Shown here piece by piece: positions 1 to 8,411 of a stretch of DNA of 64,000 bases. The translations under genes were made by a program, and so were the position numbers. The notes beneath the pieces were generated by a model. The model worked only from the letters and a program-made list of their open reading frames with translations, was not told where the DNA came from and searched no databases. Source of the DNA: Flavobacterium crocinum (GTDB lineage Bacteria; Bacteroidota; Bacteroidia; Flavobacteriales; Flavobacteriaceae); the NCBI RefSeq assembly GCF_003122385.1, contig NZ_CP029255.1:5270001-5334000 (forward strand), in the 5' to 3' direction. Position 1 is the first letter of the stretch, and every line of letters begins with the position of its first letter.

Positions 1-257
1 ATATCAGCGTCTTCGATAGCTTGATCAGCATCTGAAGAAAAAAATAAATTACGTCCTCTAGCTTCCTGAACAACATCTGCAAGTCCAGGTTCATAAACGG
101 GCAGATTATCTAAATCTTCATTATTCCAAGCTGCAATTCGACTTTCATTTAAATCGACAACAGTTACTTTTATTTCAGGACATTTTAGAGCGATAACAGA
201 CATGGTTGGACCACCTACGTAGCCCGCACCCAAGCAACAAATATTTTTGATTTTCAT
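1..257 (-). CDS. ugd: UDP-glucose 6-dehydrogenase, N-terminal part (cut by window edge)
   Basis: Only the first 85 or so residues lie in the window; the gene runs off the left edge. The start is the ATG at 255-257. The visible part begins with a Rossmann dinucleotide-binding loop (GAGYVGGPT, about residues 10-18), followed by an acidic residue after the second strand (VTVVDLN). The pattern is that of the animal-like branch of UDP-glucose dehydrogenases. The family oxidises UDP-glucose to UDP-glucuronate with two NAD+ in the cytoplasm. It is the last gene seen of the minus-strand nucleotide-sugar operon, 65 bp after gmd, so a role in surface polysaccharide precursor supply is likely. Related nucleotide-sugar dehydrogenases cannot be fully excluded from the N-terminus alone. 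Confidence 0.85.
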   Translation of the reverse strand, partial: MKIKNICCLGAGYVGGPTMSVIALKCPEIKVTVVDLNESRIAAWNNEDLDNLPVYEPGLADVVQEARGRNLFFSSDADQAIEDAD

Positions 258-322
258 TTAAAAATATTTTTTTTAGAAGCAAAAAAAGTTTGTTCTTTAA
301 ATTAATTAGGATAATTAATCTC

Positions 323-1450
323 TTATTCGTAGTAGTTTAAAATAGTAAAACCGCATTCTTTTAAAAGCTGTTCTTTTCTCATCAGTTTTAGATCAGACTG
401 CATCATTTCTTTTACTAATTCTGATAATTCATATTCGCATTCCCAGCCTAATTTTGTTTTAGCTTTTGTTGGATCACCAATAAGTAAATCTACTTCTGTT
501 GGTCTAAAGTAATTTGGATCTACTGCCAATACTTCTTTTCCAATTGCAACCTGATATTCCGGATTACTGCTAGACACCACATAACCTTTTTCATCTACTC
601 CTTCACCTTTAAATTCTAATTCAATTCCTACTTCAGCAAAACTCATACGAACAAATTCTCGTACCGTTGTTGTTTTTCCAGTAGCAATAACAAAATCCTC
701 AGGTTCATCTGCTTGTAAAATCATCCACATCATTCGAACATAATCTTTAGCATGTCCCCAGTCACGTTGTGCATCTAAATTTCCTAAATGTAATTTATCT
801 TGTAATCCTAAAGCTATTTTTGAAGTTGCTCTGGTAATTTTACGAGTTACAAAAGTTTCTCCACGAATTGGAGACTCATGGTTAAACAAAATACCATTAC
901 AAGCATACATACCATAAGCTTCTCTGTAATTTACTGTAATCCAAAAAGCATACATTTTTGCTACGGCATACGGTGATCTTGGATAAAAAGGAGTTGTTTC
1001 TGATTGCGGAACTTCCTGTACTTTACCATACAATTCTGATGTAGAAGCCTGATAGATTCTAGTCTTTTTTTCTAATCCCAGCAAACGTACAGCATCTAAA
1101 ATCCTAAGAGTTCCTAGCGCATCTACATTTCCTGTATATTCAGGAGTTTCAAATGAAACCGCTACGTGGCTCATCGCAGCCAAATTATAAATTTCATCAG
1201 GTTGAATTTCCTGAATCAAACGAGTTAAATTGGTACTGTCACTCATGTCCCCATAATGCAAAATAAAATTTCTGTTTTTTTCATGAGGATCTTGATACAG
1301 GTGATCTATTCGATCTGTATTGAATAAAGAGGTACGTCTTTTTAATCCGTGAACTATATATCCTTTTTCTAATAAAAATTCACTTAGGTAGGCTCCATCT
1401 TGTCCTGTCACTCCAGTGATGAATGCTGTTTTTTGTGTTGGATTACTCAT
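323..1450 (-). CDS. gmd: GDP-mannose 4,6-dehydratase
   Basis: A 375-residue member of the short-chain dehydrogenase/reductase superfamily, the usual length for Gmd. The NADP-binding loop TGVTGQDG is at residues 12-19. The catalytic set is visible as T137, S138 and E139 (STSELYG) and the Y161-xxx-K165 pair. The enzyme converts GDP-D-mannose to GDP-4-keto-6-deoxy-D-mannose in the cytoplasm. It lies between fcl (80 bp upstream on this strand) and ugd, so substrate from ManC passes through Gmd to Fcl to give GDP-L-fucose. The ATG at 1448-1450 is the natural start, just ahead of the NADP loop. Nothing is truncated. Confidence 0.95.
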   Translation of the reverse strand: MSNPTQKTAFITGVTGQDGAYLSEFLLEKGYIVHGLKRRTSLFNTDRIDHLYQDPHEKNRNFILHYGDMSDSTNLTRLIQEIQPDEIYNLAAMSHVAVSFETPEYTGNVDALGTLRILDAVRLLGLEKKTRIYQASTSELYGKVQEVPQSETTPFYPRSPYAVAKMYAFWITVNYREAYGMYACNGILFNHESPIRGETFVTRKITRATSKIALGLQDKLHLGNLDAQRDWGHAKDYVRMMWMILQADEPEDFVIATGKTTTVREFVRMSFAEVGIELEFKGEGVDEKGYVVSSSNPEYQVAIGKEVLAVDPNYFRPTEVDLLIGDPTKAKTKLGWECEYELSELVKEMMQSDLKLMRKEQLLKECGFTILNYYE

Positions 1451-1530
1451 AATCTAATTATATGGTGCAAAGGCGTTATTTTGCAATGTTGCAAATTGTT
1501 TTTTTATCGCCAGATTAAACGCACTGGTTA

Positions 1531-2484
1531 TTAATAGCTGTTTTGTTTTAAACTTTCGATGTTTTCAAGAAACCAATTATATGTTTTTTGTATTCCTTGT
1601 TCTAAATTCACATTATGTTTCCATCCTATGTTATGCATTTTAGAAACATCCATTAATTTTCTTGGTGTTCCGTCAGGCTTGCTGTCATCCCAGATAATTT
1701 CTCCAGTATGTCCTACAATTTTTTGTATTGTAGTTGCTAAATCTTTTATCGTTAAATCTTCACCTGTTCCAATGTTATAAAGATGTTCCGGAAGTTCGTT
1801 TTCTAAAGCAAAAACTACTGCTTCTGCCATATCATCTACAAAAAGAAACTCGCGCATTGGTGTGCCACTTCCCCATAGAATTACAGGAGCATTATTACTA
1901 TCTTTTGCTTCATGAAACTTACGGATCATAGCAGGCAAAACATGTGAACTGCTTAAATCAAAATTATCATGTGTACCGTACAGATTTGTTGGCATTAAGC
2001 TGACAAAATCTTTTCCGAATTGTTTGCGTATAGCTTCACAAAGTTTTACACCCGTAATTTTTGCTAAAGCGTACCATTCATTTGTTTTTTCTAAAGAAGC
2101 AGTTAACAAATATTCCTCTTTTAATGGTTGTGGTGCTAATTTTGGATAAATGCAAGAACTTCCTAAAAAAATGAACTTTCCAACATCCAAATTATGTGCT
2201 TCATTAATCAGGTTATTTTGAATCTGCATGTTTTCCATTAGAAATTGATATGGAAAATCATTATTCGCCAAAATACCTCCCACTTTTGCAGCAGCATCTA
2301 TAATAACATCTGGTTTTTCTTTTTGGATAAAATCTCTAACTGCATTTTGATCTCTTAAATCTAACTCTTTACTTGTAGCTCCAATAAGATTAGTATAGCC
2401 TTTTGATGTCAACGTTCTCCAGATGGCACTTCCTACCATTCCTTTATGTCCGGCGATATATATTACAGCATTTTTATCAATCAT
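1531..2484 (-). CDS. fcl: GDP-L-fucose synthase (epimerase/reductase)
   Basis: A 317-residue extended SDR enzyme. The NADP loop AGHKGMVG is at residues 11-18. The catalytic residues known for GDP-fucose synthase line up as S109, C111 (GSSCIYP), Y138 and K142. The protein performs the 3,5-epimerisation and 4-reduction of GDP-4-keto-6-deoxymannose to GDP-L-fucose. It starts 19 bp after manC stops and is followed by gmd, so the three encode a complete fructose-6-phosphate/mannose-1-phosphate to GDP-fucose branch, apart from phosphomannomutase, which is not in the window. The small plus-strand open frames inside it are shadows. Confidence 0.95.
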   Translation of the reverse strand: MIDKNAVIYIAGHKGMVGSAIWRTLTSKGYTNLIGATSKELDLRDQNAVRDFIQKEKPDVIIDAAAKVGGILANNDFPYQFLMENMQIQNNLINEAHNLDVGKFIFLGSSCIYPKLAPQPLKEEYLLTASLEKTNEWYALAKITGVKLCEAIRKQFGKDFVSLMPTNLYGTHDNFDLSSSHVLPAMIRKFHEAKDSNNAPVILWGSGTPMREFLFVDDMAEAVVFALENELPEHLYNIGTGEDLTIKDLATTIQKIVGHTGEIIWDDSKPDGTPRKLMDVSKMHNIGWKHNVNLEQGIQKTYNWFLENIESLKQNSY

Positions 2485-2503
2485 TGTGAGTATTTTAATT
2501 TAG

Positions 2504-3505
2504 TTATAATAATGGCGAAGCGATCAATTCTAATTGTTGATAAACTTCTTTTACTTCTTGCGAATTTTCTTTTTGCAAAACCATCAAAGCATCCACAGTG
2601 TAAATTAAAATGCAATTTTTAACTCCTATAAAAGTAGTATGCATCGAGGTTCCTATAACAATGTTTTTATTAGAATCTATGGGATGTCCTTTGTTAACCA
2701 AGTAATCATAAACCGATTCGAAAGAACCTAAATCAGACCAAGCAAATTGAGCCGGAACGACTTTAATCGCTGCACTACGTTCCATGACAGCATAATCGAT
2801 ACTTATAGAAGGAATGTTTAATGACAATTCGTAATCTAAAAAACCATTTTCATTTGCATTCCAGGCTGTTTTTGCTGTCCAATACACTTCAGGTTCTTGC
2901 TTTTCCAGCTCTGCTAAAAACTTTTCTGCTTTGAAACAAAAAAGACCGCTATTCCAGAAATAATTTCCTTTTTCTAAATAAGCATTAGCTGTTTTTAGAT
3001 CAGGTTTTTCATGAAAAGCAATTACATTTTCATTCTCAAACTCAATATAACCATATCCCGTTTCTGGCTTCGTTGGTTTTATACCAAAAGTTATCAAATA
3101 ATCTTGATTAGCGAGTTGAATGGCTTGTTTTAAAGCCTCGTTATACAAGTCTGCTTTTTCAATAATATGATCAGATGGTGTAATTAACAAAATATCCTCC
3201 GGATTTGATGCAAAAGCAGCAAATGCGATTGCAGCGGCAGTGTTACGAGGAACAGCTTCTACAATATGTGTAAAAGGCTTACGAAACTTTGCCATAATGG
3301 CATCGCTCATTTTGTAATTTTCAATGTTTCCTACCACAATCGTATTGGTAGCAACATTTTGATTTCGAGCCACTGTTTTTTCAAAGAGTGATTCTCCATC
3401 AAACAGCTCAAGATATTGCTTAGGCAATGTTTTTCTGGAAAGAGGCCACAATCTACTACCAATCCCTCCCGTTAAAACTACGTGTGTTACTGTACTAATT
3501 GCCAT
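2504..3505 (-). CDS. manC: Mannose-1-phosphate guanylyltransferase
   Basis: A 333-residue nucleotidyltransferase. The signature GGIGSRLWPLSRxxxPKQ begins at residue 13, and the sugar-binding motif FWNSGLF is present near the middle. It makes GDP-mannose from mannose-1-phosphate and GTP. At 333 residues it is the single-function short form and lacks the C-terminal cupin phosphomannose isomerase domain of the long ManC/AlgA type. Its ATG at 3503-3505 overlaps the end of the upstream nucleotidyltransferase gene by 11 bp, which suggests translational coupling. It provides the substrate for gmd and fcl downstream. Confidence 0.93.
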   Translation of the reverse strand: MAISTVTHVVLTGGIGSRLWPLSRKTLPKQYLELFDGESLFEKTVARNQNVATNTIVVGNIENYKMSDAIMAKFRKPFTHIVEAVPRNTAAAIAFAAFASNPEDILLITPSDHIIEKADLYNEALKQAIQLANQDYLITFGIKPTKPETGYGYIEFENENVIAFHEKPDLKTANAYLEKGNYFWNSGLFCFKAEKFLAELEKQEPEVYWTAKTAWNANENGFLDYELSLNIPSISIDYAVMERSAAIKVVPAQFAWSDLGSFESVYDYLVNKGHPIDSNKNIVIGTSMHTTFIGVKNCILIYTVDALMVLQKENSQEVKEVYQQLELIASPLL

Positions 3506-3929
3506 TGGAGTGCATTAAAACTTCTTTTTGATAAACCTCGTTACGAAGGTTAGTACTCGAAAAACGGTGATCTCTAGTATTAAAATACAATTCGATTCCT
3601 TTTTCTTCACAATATTTTCTACCAGTAAAATCTCTATCTTTATATTCGTCACCTAAAATGCGTACGTCTAAAGCAAAGGCTTTCAAAATATCTTCCAAAT
3701 CCTGCTCTGTAGCATAAGGTACAATTTCATCAACAAACTTACACGCCTTTAACTGTATGTAGCGCTCTACTACAGTTTGTGTTGGTTTATTTTTTGTTGG
3801 GCGATCTAATGTTGGATCTGTTTGTAAGCCAACAATTAAATAATCACAATGTTGTTTTGCTTCTTCAAGCATCTTAACGTGCCCCGCATGTAACAAATCA
3901 AAAGCACTAAATGTTATTCCAGTTCTCAT
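3495..3929 (-). CDS. Cytidylyltransferase-like (TagD-type) nucleotidyltransferase
   Basis: A 144-residue protein with the alpha/beta nucleotidyltransferase signature: H14-A-G-H17 near the N-terminus and an SSTNLR motif near residue 128 that corresponds to the RTxGISTT motif of glycerol-3-phosphate cytidylyltransferases. The family joins CTP or ATP to a small phosphorylated alcohol or sugar. It is the first gene of the nucleotide-sugar operon and overlaps manC by 11 bp. A TagD-like role (CDP-glycerol) or a related activated-alcohol donor for a polysaccharide or lipid modification is possible. The true substrate cannot be read from sequence. An ADP-heptose synthase C-terminal-domain function is the main alternative. 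Confidence 0.8.
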   Translation of the reverse strand: MRTGITFSAFDLLHAGHVKMLEEAKQHCDYLIVGLQTDPTLDRPTKNKPTQTVVERYIQLKACKFVDEIVPYATEQDLEDILKAFALDVRILGDEYKDRDFTGRKYCEEKGIELYFNTRDHRFSSTNLRNEVYQKEVLMHSNGN

Positions 3930-4536
3930 CTGCTTAATGTTTTTAAATTAAAAAATATGTTTGTTAATGTGTATGATTTTCAAAAATTTGATTCAACCAT
4001 TTTACTGGGGTTTCGAAGCTTTTTTTAAAATTTTAAAAAAGGGTTCCCCGTGAATAGTTACATTATAACTACTCAAAAAAGAAAATATAAATGGTAAAAA
4101 AAATCTAAAATTATGCTGTCTGAAATCTGTCTAAAGTGTTCTAAATTTCATTTTTTTTAATGCGAAAATTAGAGCGATAAAAACAGAATATCTATCATAA
4201 TAATTTAAGATAAAATTATACTAATACGGCTGATGTGAAATTTGATTTTTGTTGCTAAATGTCCTTATTAAGGAAATTTTACTATAAAAAGCATAACTGT
4301 TTTTTGAATGTTGGTTTTAAATTTACCACTTAGTTTATTGTTAAAATGTAGAAATGCATTAAAGAGAATTTTTTGAAGCTTTGTTGGTAATTGATTTGAA
4401 AATTTTTCTTTAAAACAAGAATAAAAATCTCAAGATTAATTTATCAATAATACTGTTTTTTCTGAAAAATTGAATCGACATAAAGAGCAAATCTTTTTTA
4501 ATAACTATTTAAAAATACATAAATACAGTTACAATT
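3930..4536. other. Intergenic region between divergent polysaccharide operon and NusG-like gene
   Basis: 607 bp of very AT-rich DNA with no credible gene. It must contain the promoters for the minus-strand operon starting at 3929 and for the plus-strand gene at 4537; I could not identify a full TTG...TAnnTTTG promoter. It holds a long A/T palindrome at 4019-4041 framed by GGGG (4007-4010) and CCCC (4046-4049), which could form a hairpin in the leader of the minus-strand operon. It also holds an 11-bp inverted repeat CCTTATTAAGG near 4263-4273. Confidence 0.6.
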
Positions 4537-5004
4537 ATGAAATGGTATGTAGTATACACCAAACCTAAATGGGAAAAAAGAGCCGCAGAACAATTAAGCA
4601 AGTTTAATATAAACTGTTATTGCCCTGTTATAAAAAAGGTACAGCAAAGATCAGATAGGAAAGTGAAGGTAGAAGTGCCATTGTTTAATCATTACATATT
4701 TGTACAATTAGCAGAAAAAGATAGAAATCTTGTATTTCATTCTCCCGGTGTTGTTCGGTTTTTATTTTGGCTGGGAAGACATGCCGTTGTAAAAGACCAG
4801 GAAATTGAGACGATAAAAGAATGGTTAAATACAGGAGATACCGCTTCTGAAATATCTGTTATGCAATATCAAATTGGAGATAAGATACATTTAAATTCTG
4901 GTCCGTTTTGTGATCAAAATGCAGTTGTAAAAGACATTACAAAAACGCACTATGTTTTAATTTTAGAATCTTTAGGATATGTTTTAAAAGTAAAACATAA
5001 ATAA
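4537..5004 (+). CDS. NusG/UpxY-family transcription antitermination protein
   Basis: A 155-residue protein that begins with the NGN-domain signature of specialised NusG paralogues (KWYVVYTKPKWEKRAAEQL, residues 2-20). It continues with FNHYIFVQL and GVVRFLFW and ends in a KOW-like segment (residues about 110-150, IGDKIHLNSGPF then AVVKDI). In Bacteroides, UpxY proteins of this kind promote read-through of long capsular polysaccharide operons. Here the gene stands alone: the polysaccharide operon to its left is transcribed away from it, and the genes to its right are on the other strand. A strong terminator follows at 5020-5064. The target operon is therefore uncertain. Confidence 0.85.
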   Translation: MKWYVVYTKPKWEKRAAEQLSKFNINCYCPVIKKVQQRSDRKVKVEVPLFNHYIFVQLAEKDRNLVFHSPGVVRFLFWLGRHAVVKDQEIETIKEWLNTGDTASEISVMQYQIGDKIHLNSGPFCDQNAVVKDITKTHYVLILESLGYVLKVKHK

Positions 5005-5019
5005 TATAAAACGAAAAAA

Positions 5020-5064
5020 AAGAGTTTTTCAAGAAATTACATCTTACTTGAGACTCTTCTTTTT
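5020..5064. terminator. Bidirectional terminator between nusG-like and XRE gene
   Basis: Stem made of AAGAGT (5020-5025) with ACTCTT (5053-5058) and TCAAG (5029-5033) with CTTGA (5047-5051). It has a T-run on the plus side (5060-5064) and an A-run before the stem that serves as the T-run for the minus strand. It lies between converging genes that end at 5004 and 5099. Confidence 0.75.
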
Positions 5065-5098
5065 CATGAAGGAAGCAGATGGATTATTAGTCAGATTA

Positions 5099-5308
5099 TT
5101 AATTTTCCAATTCGAAAATTTGACTTTTTTTGATGCCTAGAATTTTAACTAATCGATCTAATTTTGACAGTTTGAGATCAATCATTCCATTTTCAATTTT
5201 CTCATATGTTTTTACGCTCATTTCCATTTGAATAGCTACATATTCTGGAGTATGATTATTTTGCAACCGATACTCTTTTATTCTTAAGTAGTAATTTTCC
5301 ATGACCAT
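5099..5308 (-). CDS. Small XRE-family helix-turn-helix regulator
   Basis: A 69-residue protein that is essentially one HTH domain. The pattern VAIQMEMSVKTYEKIENGMIDLKLSKLDRL is split as 'VAIQMEMSVKTYEKIENG' then 'LKLSKLDRL', the classical Cro/CI helix arrangement. The start may be the ATG at 5308 or the second ATG at 5302. It is similar in size and layout to the upstream XRE gene at 5380-5610, so the two look like duplicates. It could be an autoregulator or a regulator of the adjacent nusG-like gene or operons; no toxin partner is adjacent. Confidence 0.8.
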   Translation of the reverse strand: MVMENYYLRIKEYRLQNNHTPEYVAIQMEMSVKTYEKIENGMIDLKLSKLDRLVKILGIKKSQIFELEN

Positions 5309-5379
5309 ATTATTTTATTATTTTTTAAACTTTTAAGTTTCTTTTTTATAATATTCAACAAACTATGGGAAGAGATTTT

Positions 5380-5610
5380 TTATCTGGTTTCACTAAAAAA
5401 AATAGATACATCGAATTTGAAAATGAACTCAATCGAGACTTCTAAAACTTTTGAAATTTCAATCAATTTAGAAACCGTTAAATCAACATCACCTCTTTCA
5501 ATTTTACCATAACCGCTGGTACTCATTTTTAGTTCAGCAGCGACATATTCTCTAGTCAAATTTTTTAATTCTCTTATCTTTCTAATATTTTCGTATACAC
5601 TATATCTCAT
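5380..5610 (-). CDS. Small XRE-family helix-turn-helix regulator (paralogue of its neighbour)
   Basis: A 76-residue single-HTH protein starting MRYSVYENIRKIRELK. The open frame extends nine codons further to 5637, but that extension is hydrophobic and unlike the family, so I chose the ATG at 5608-5610. The HTH core is YVAAELKMSTSGYGKIERG. It matches the neighbour at 5099-5308 helix for helix. The 5611-6176 region upstream holds several palindromes and a tandem repeat that could be its operators. No partner toxin is encoded nearby. Confidence 0.78.
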   Translation of the reverse strand: MRYSVYENIRKIRELKNLTREYVAAELKMSTSGYGKIERGDVDLTVSKLIEISKVLEVSIEFIFKFDVSIFFSETR

Positions 5611-5850
5611 AAAAAATAAAAAATATAAACAATTCATATTTTGAAGTTGCCATTAAAAATTTTAAGAATTTCATAAATAAGGCAATAATCCATTTTTTAA
5701 AAATTATTTTACAAAAAAATCATCTTATCGCAACAACTATTAAATTATTAATAAGGTTTAAAGCTAAATAACGACTTTTCTTTATGATTCATTTTAATTT
5801 TCGATCAAAAATATAGAATGTTTCTAGTTTATAATAATAAATCTGTTCAA

Positions 5851-5866
5851 CGGATTTTAAAATCCG
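5851..5866. promoter_or_regulatory. 16-bp perfect palindrome, candidate operator
   Basis: CGGATTTTAAAATCCG is perfectly self-complementary. It sits about 240 bp upstream of the XRE gene start at 5610 and 16 bp before a second inverted repeat. The size and symmetry fit a dimeric HTH regulator site, but no binding protein is known. Confidence 0.4.
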
Positions 5867-5988
5867 ATGAAATACAATATGTGCCTTATTAAGGCCATCT
5901 AATCGCTTTAATGATGATCAAAAGATGTGATTATAAGATCTTATTTTAGTACTACTCACACAAGATTTACTGAATTTACACGCGAAAA

Positions 5989-6014
5989 AACGGTTTATTA
6001 GAACGGTTTATTAG
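5989..6014. repeat. 13-bp tandem direct repeat
   Basis: Two adjacent perfect copies of AACGGTTTATTAG, 5989-6001 and 6002-6014, in the intergenic region upstream of the XRE genes. It may be a direct-repeat operator or a simple duplication. Confidence 0.6.
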
Positions 6015-6182
6015 GATTTTAATTAACACGACTAAATGACCTTGTTTGATTAAACTTGAGATACAATAAATGAGTATAAAAAATTGAAGAGAAATTGTCA
6101 AAAAAAGAAAATCCGACGTTCCGATTTATTAAAAAACGAGTCAGAAAATCATTTACTTTTATCAAGTAGTATTAGATAAAAA

Positions 6183-6213
6183 AAAGAGATTCAGAAGTTC
6201 TCTGAATCTCTTT
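6183..6213 (-). terminator. Terminator of the exported-protein operon
   Basis: Long perfect stem (AAAGAGATTCAGA pairing with TCTGAATCTCTTT) with A-rich DNA on its left, which is a T-run on the minus strand. It lies 24 bp past the stop of the beta-helix gene. Confidence 0.85.
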
Positions 6214-6236
6214 ATATATAAAAGTATTTTATTTTA

Positions 6237-8411
6237 CTATTGTGATACTAAAAATTGAGGATAAGGATTTACCGCAGCATTTAATATAACCGTTGGAACT
6301 CCTCCATTTACATTAACCAATAATTTACTAAATGTAGGATTTGCAAGCAAGTTACTATTCATGGCTATAATGTATTGTGGCTTAAACTGACTATTTGCCA
6401 ATACATTTCCTGTTACAGTTGAATTAATAATGTAATTGGTTAGATTTTGCCCTGTATAAGGTGTAAACAAATTAGCTTTATCTAAGAAATTACAACCTTC
6501 AATATTAGCACTTAATACTGATAAAGTAGGACCGCTTGTATTATTTCCAGAGAAATTTGAGCTATAAATTGAAAAAGCATTTGCACTAATAACATTTGTA
6601 CCAGTATAATTAGTAAAATCGCAATTAGCAATTACTGTTGCATCTGCTGCAATATTAAGAGCTGTTCCTCCTCCACTAAATTTACAATCTATCCAAGCAT
6701 CCAAGTTATCTGCTCTTGTTGCCAACATAGAAACCCCTGTTTGACAATTTAAAAACTGACTTTGATAAAAAACAGTTTTATCTACGTAACTACTTCCGTT
6801 AACATCTGTATAAGGTTGCATTGGATCCTGAAAAAATCCTTTATTACAATTTACAAACGCTATATGCTCAAAAAAGCAATTGTCTAAACCAAATATTTGA
6901 CGCAACTGTATTCCATGATTTTGATCTCTAAAAACCACATACTTCAAATCCTGATAAGCAACCATCATTGTAGTTGTAGTAAAATAAACACCAACACTTC
7001 CACCCTGAAGTGTAATATTTGATAGTACAATGTTTCCATATTTGTTAGCACCCTGACTGCCCACACTAATTAGTGGAAAATCATCTTTTAAACCAACAAT
7101 TACAGTTTTTCCTGTTCCTTTTCCTATTATACCATGATTAGAGTCTAAAGGTACATGTAAGGTTGAACTTATGTAAAAAACACCTTCTGGGAGGTCTGCA
7201 ATACCATTTGTATTAATTAAATTCTGAATGTATGCTGTCTGATCAGGTTTTCCTACTCTTTCTGTTTTCCAATTAGCACCCAAAGGATCCGGCAGTGTTT
7301 CTAAATTTGGTCTTGCCCAAGGAGTTTTTTTAGTTCCTAAAATAAAATCACTCAGTTTTGTTATTGTGCCTGCATCTGTAATTGTACCAGTTTGAGCAGC
7401 TTTATTATACACAAGATCATTTGTTTTTGTATCTAAATGTAAATCAAAACCGGTTACAGTTCCACTTCCTCTTAAAGGTTGTGCATAAGCAAATAAACTA
7501 AAGAAATTTGTTCTGGGACTAATAACAGACTTCTCTATTGTATTACCACCATTATATATGTTATAAAAATTAGCGGCATCAATATCAAAATAACCATAGG
7601 GAGTAGTAAACTGTAATCCTCCTGATATACTGGCAAGTTTAAGATCACCAATATTCTGAGCATAGAACAAAGCGCGATCAGTACCCGCATAAGTCTCTGA
7701 ATCTAATCCTATAAATGTTGCTGATTTTAAATTATTTAAATCTGAAGTATTACCAATAGATCCTAAATAGTTAGTATGAACAACCACATTCTCATAGCTG
7801 GGAGTTGCATTATTCCCCCTCATTACAAGCATATTTGCACTACCTTGTGATTGATGTTTGATTATTTTATTATTTCTAAAATATCCGGAAGAAGTACAAT
7901 CAAAATTAATTTGACCCGTAATATTGATAAAATTATTATTCTCTAATGTAGCATTTACTGCACTTATTTTACAATTTTTTATTGTTTTTAATGTGCTGTT
8001 AGAAATCAAAGCTCCAGCTTGTAATGTGATGTTCAACCATTGATCTTTTAAAGGTCTTAAAGATTGTAAAACTACATTAGTACTTCCTGAAGCAATTGTT
8101 ATATAAGGCACTCCAGTTGTTGCTGGATGACCATATAGTCTGTAATTACTTTTCATTGTAATTGCGGTACCTGTGTAATCACCGCTTTCTAATCGTACAG
8201 AACCATATTTATCTAAGGCTGCCTGAAGTGTTGCCTTTTGAGCAATTGGCAGTAGATAGGCATTAAAATAATCAATCTCTTCCTGCTGATTATTTACCCC
8301 CCCAGGTGGTGTCACCGGCGGAGTTTGAACTGGAGCTTCATCAAGCGCATAATGATAATTTTGCGAGAAAACAGCGCTTGTAAAAAGCAAAAAGTAAATT
8401 AGATGTTTCAT
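6237..8411 (-). CDS. Secreted protein with two parallel beta-helix (pectate lyase-like) modules
   Basis: A 724-residue protein with a clear signal peptide (MKHLIYFLLFTSAVFSQ). After a proline-rich linker near residue 35 come two similar modules, about 48-350 and 385-700. Each opens with a short helix-plus-'L..G.Y/F' entry motif (LDKYGSVRLESGDY and INTNGIADLPEGVFYI) followed by many short beta strands rich in N, G, T and S, typical of right-handed beta-helices. Tandem beta-helices occur in GH55-type glucanases and in tail-spike-like proteins. No catalytic residues can be assigned, so the enzyme activity is unknown. The start codon overlaps the stop of the preceding gene (ATGA), so translation is probably coupled. 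A T9SS C-terminal domain is not evident. Confidence 0.75.
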   Translation of the reverse strand: MKHLIYFLLFTSAVFSQNYHYALDEAPVQTPPVTPPGGVNNQQEEIDYFNAYLLPIAQKATLQAALDKYGSVRLESGDYTGTAITMKSNYRLYGHPATTGVPYITIASGSTNVVLQSLRPLKDQWLNITLQAGALISNSTLKTIKNCKISAVNATLENNNFINITGQINFDCTSSGYFRNNKIIKHQSQGSANMLVMRGNNATPSYENVVVHTNYLGSIGNTSDLNNLKSATFIGLDSETYAGTDRALFYAQNIGDLKLASISGGLQFTTPYGYFDIDAANFYNIYNGGNTIEKSVISPRTNFFSLFAYAQPLRGSGTVTGFDLHLDTKTNDLVYNKAAQTGTITDAGTITKLSDFILGTKKTPWARPNLETLPDPLGANWKTERVGKPDQTAYIQNLINTNGIADLPEGVFYISSTLHVPLDSNHGIIGKGTGKTVIVGLKDDFPLISVGSQGANKYGNIVLSNITLQGGSVGVYFTTTTMMVAYQDLKYVVFRDQNHGIQLRQIFGLDNCFFEHIAFVNCNKGFFQDPMQPYTDVNGSSYVDKTVFYQSQFLNCQTGVSMLATRADNLDAWIDCKFSGGGTALNIAADATVIANCDFTNYTGTNVISANAFSIYSSNFSGNNTSGPTLSVLSANIEGCNFLDKANLFTPYTGQNLTNYIINSTVTGNVLANSQFKPQYIIAMNSNLLANPTFSKLLVNVNGGVPTVILNAAVNPYPQFLVSQ

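Larger units (their letters stand above)
5611..6176. other. Palindrome-rich intergenic region upstream of the XRE genes
   Basis: About 565 bp with no credible gene. It holds a perfect 16-bp palindrome (CGGATTTTAAAATCCG, 5851-5866), an inverted repeat GCCTTATTAAGGC (5883-5895) whose core also occurs near 4263, and a perfect 13-bp unit repeated head to tail (AACGGTTTATTAG at 5989-6001 and 6002-6014). These are candidate operators for the minus-strand XRE genes. Confidence 0.6.

Noticed and set aside
5099..5610. Toxin-antitoxin system formed by the two XRE proteins
   Set aside because: Both proteins are antitoxin-like HTH domains; no toxin-like partner is adjacent.
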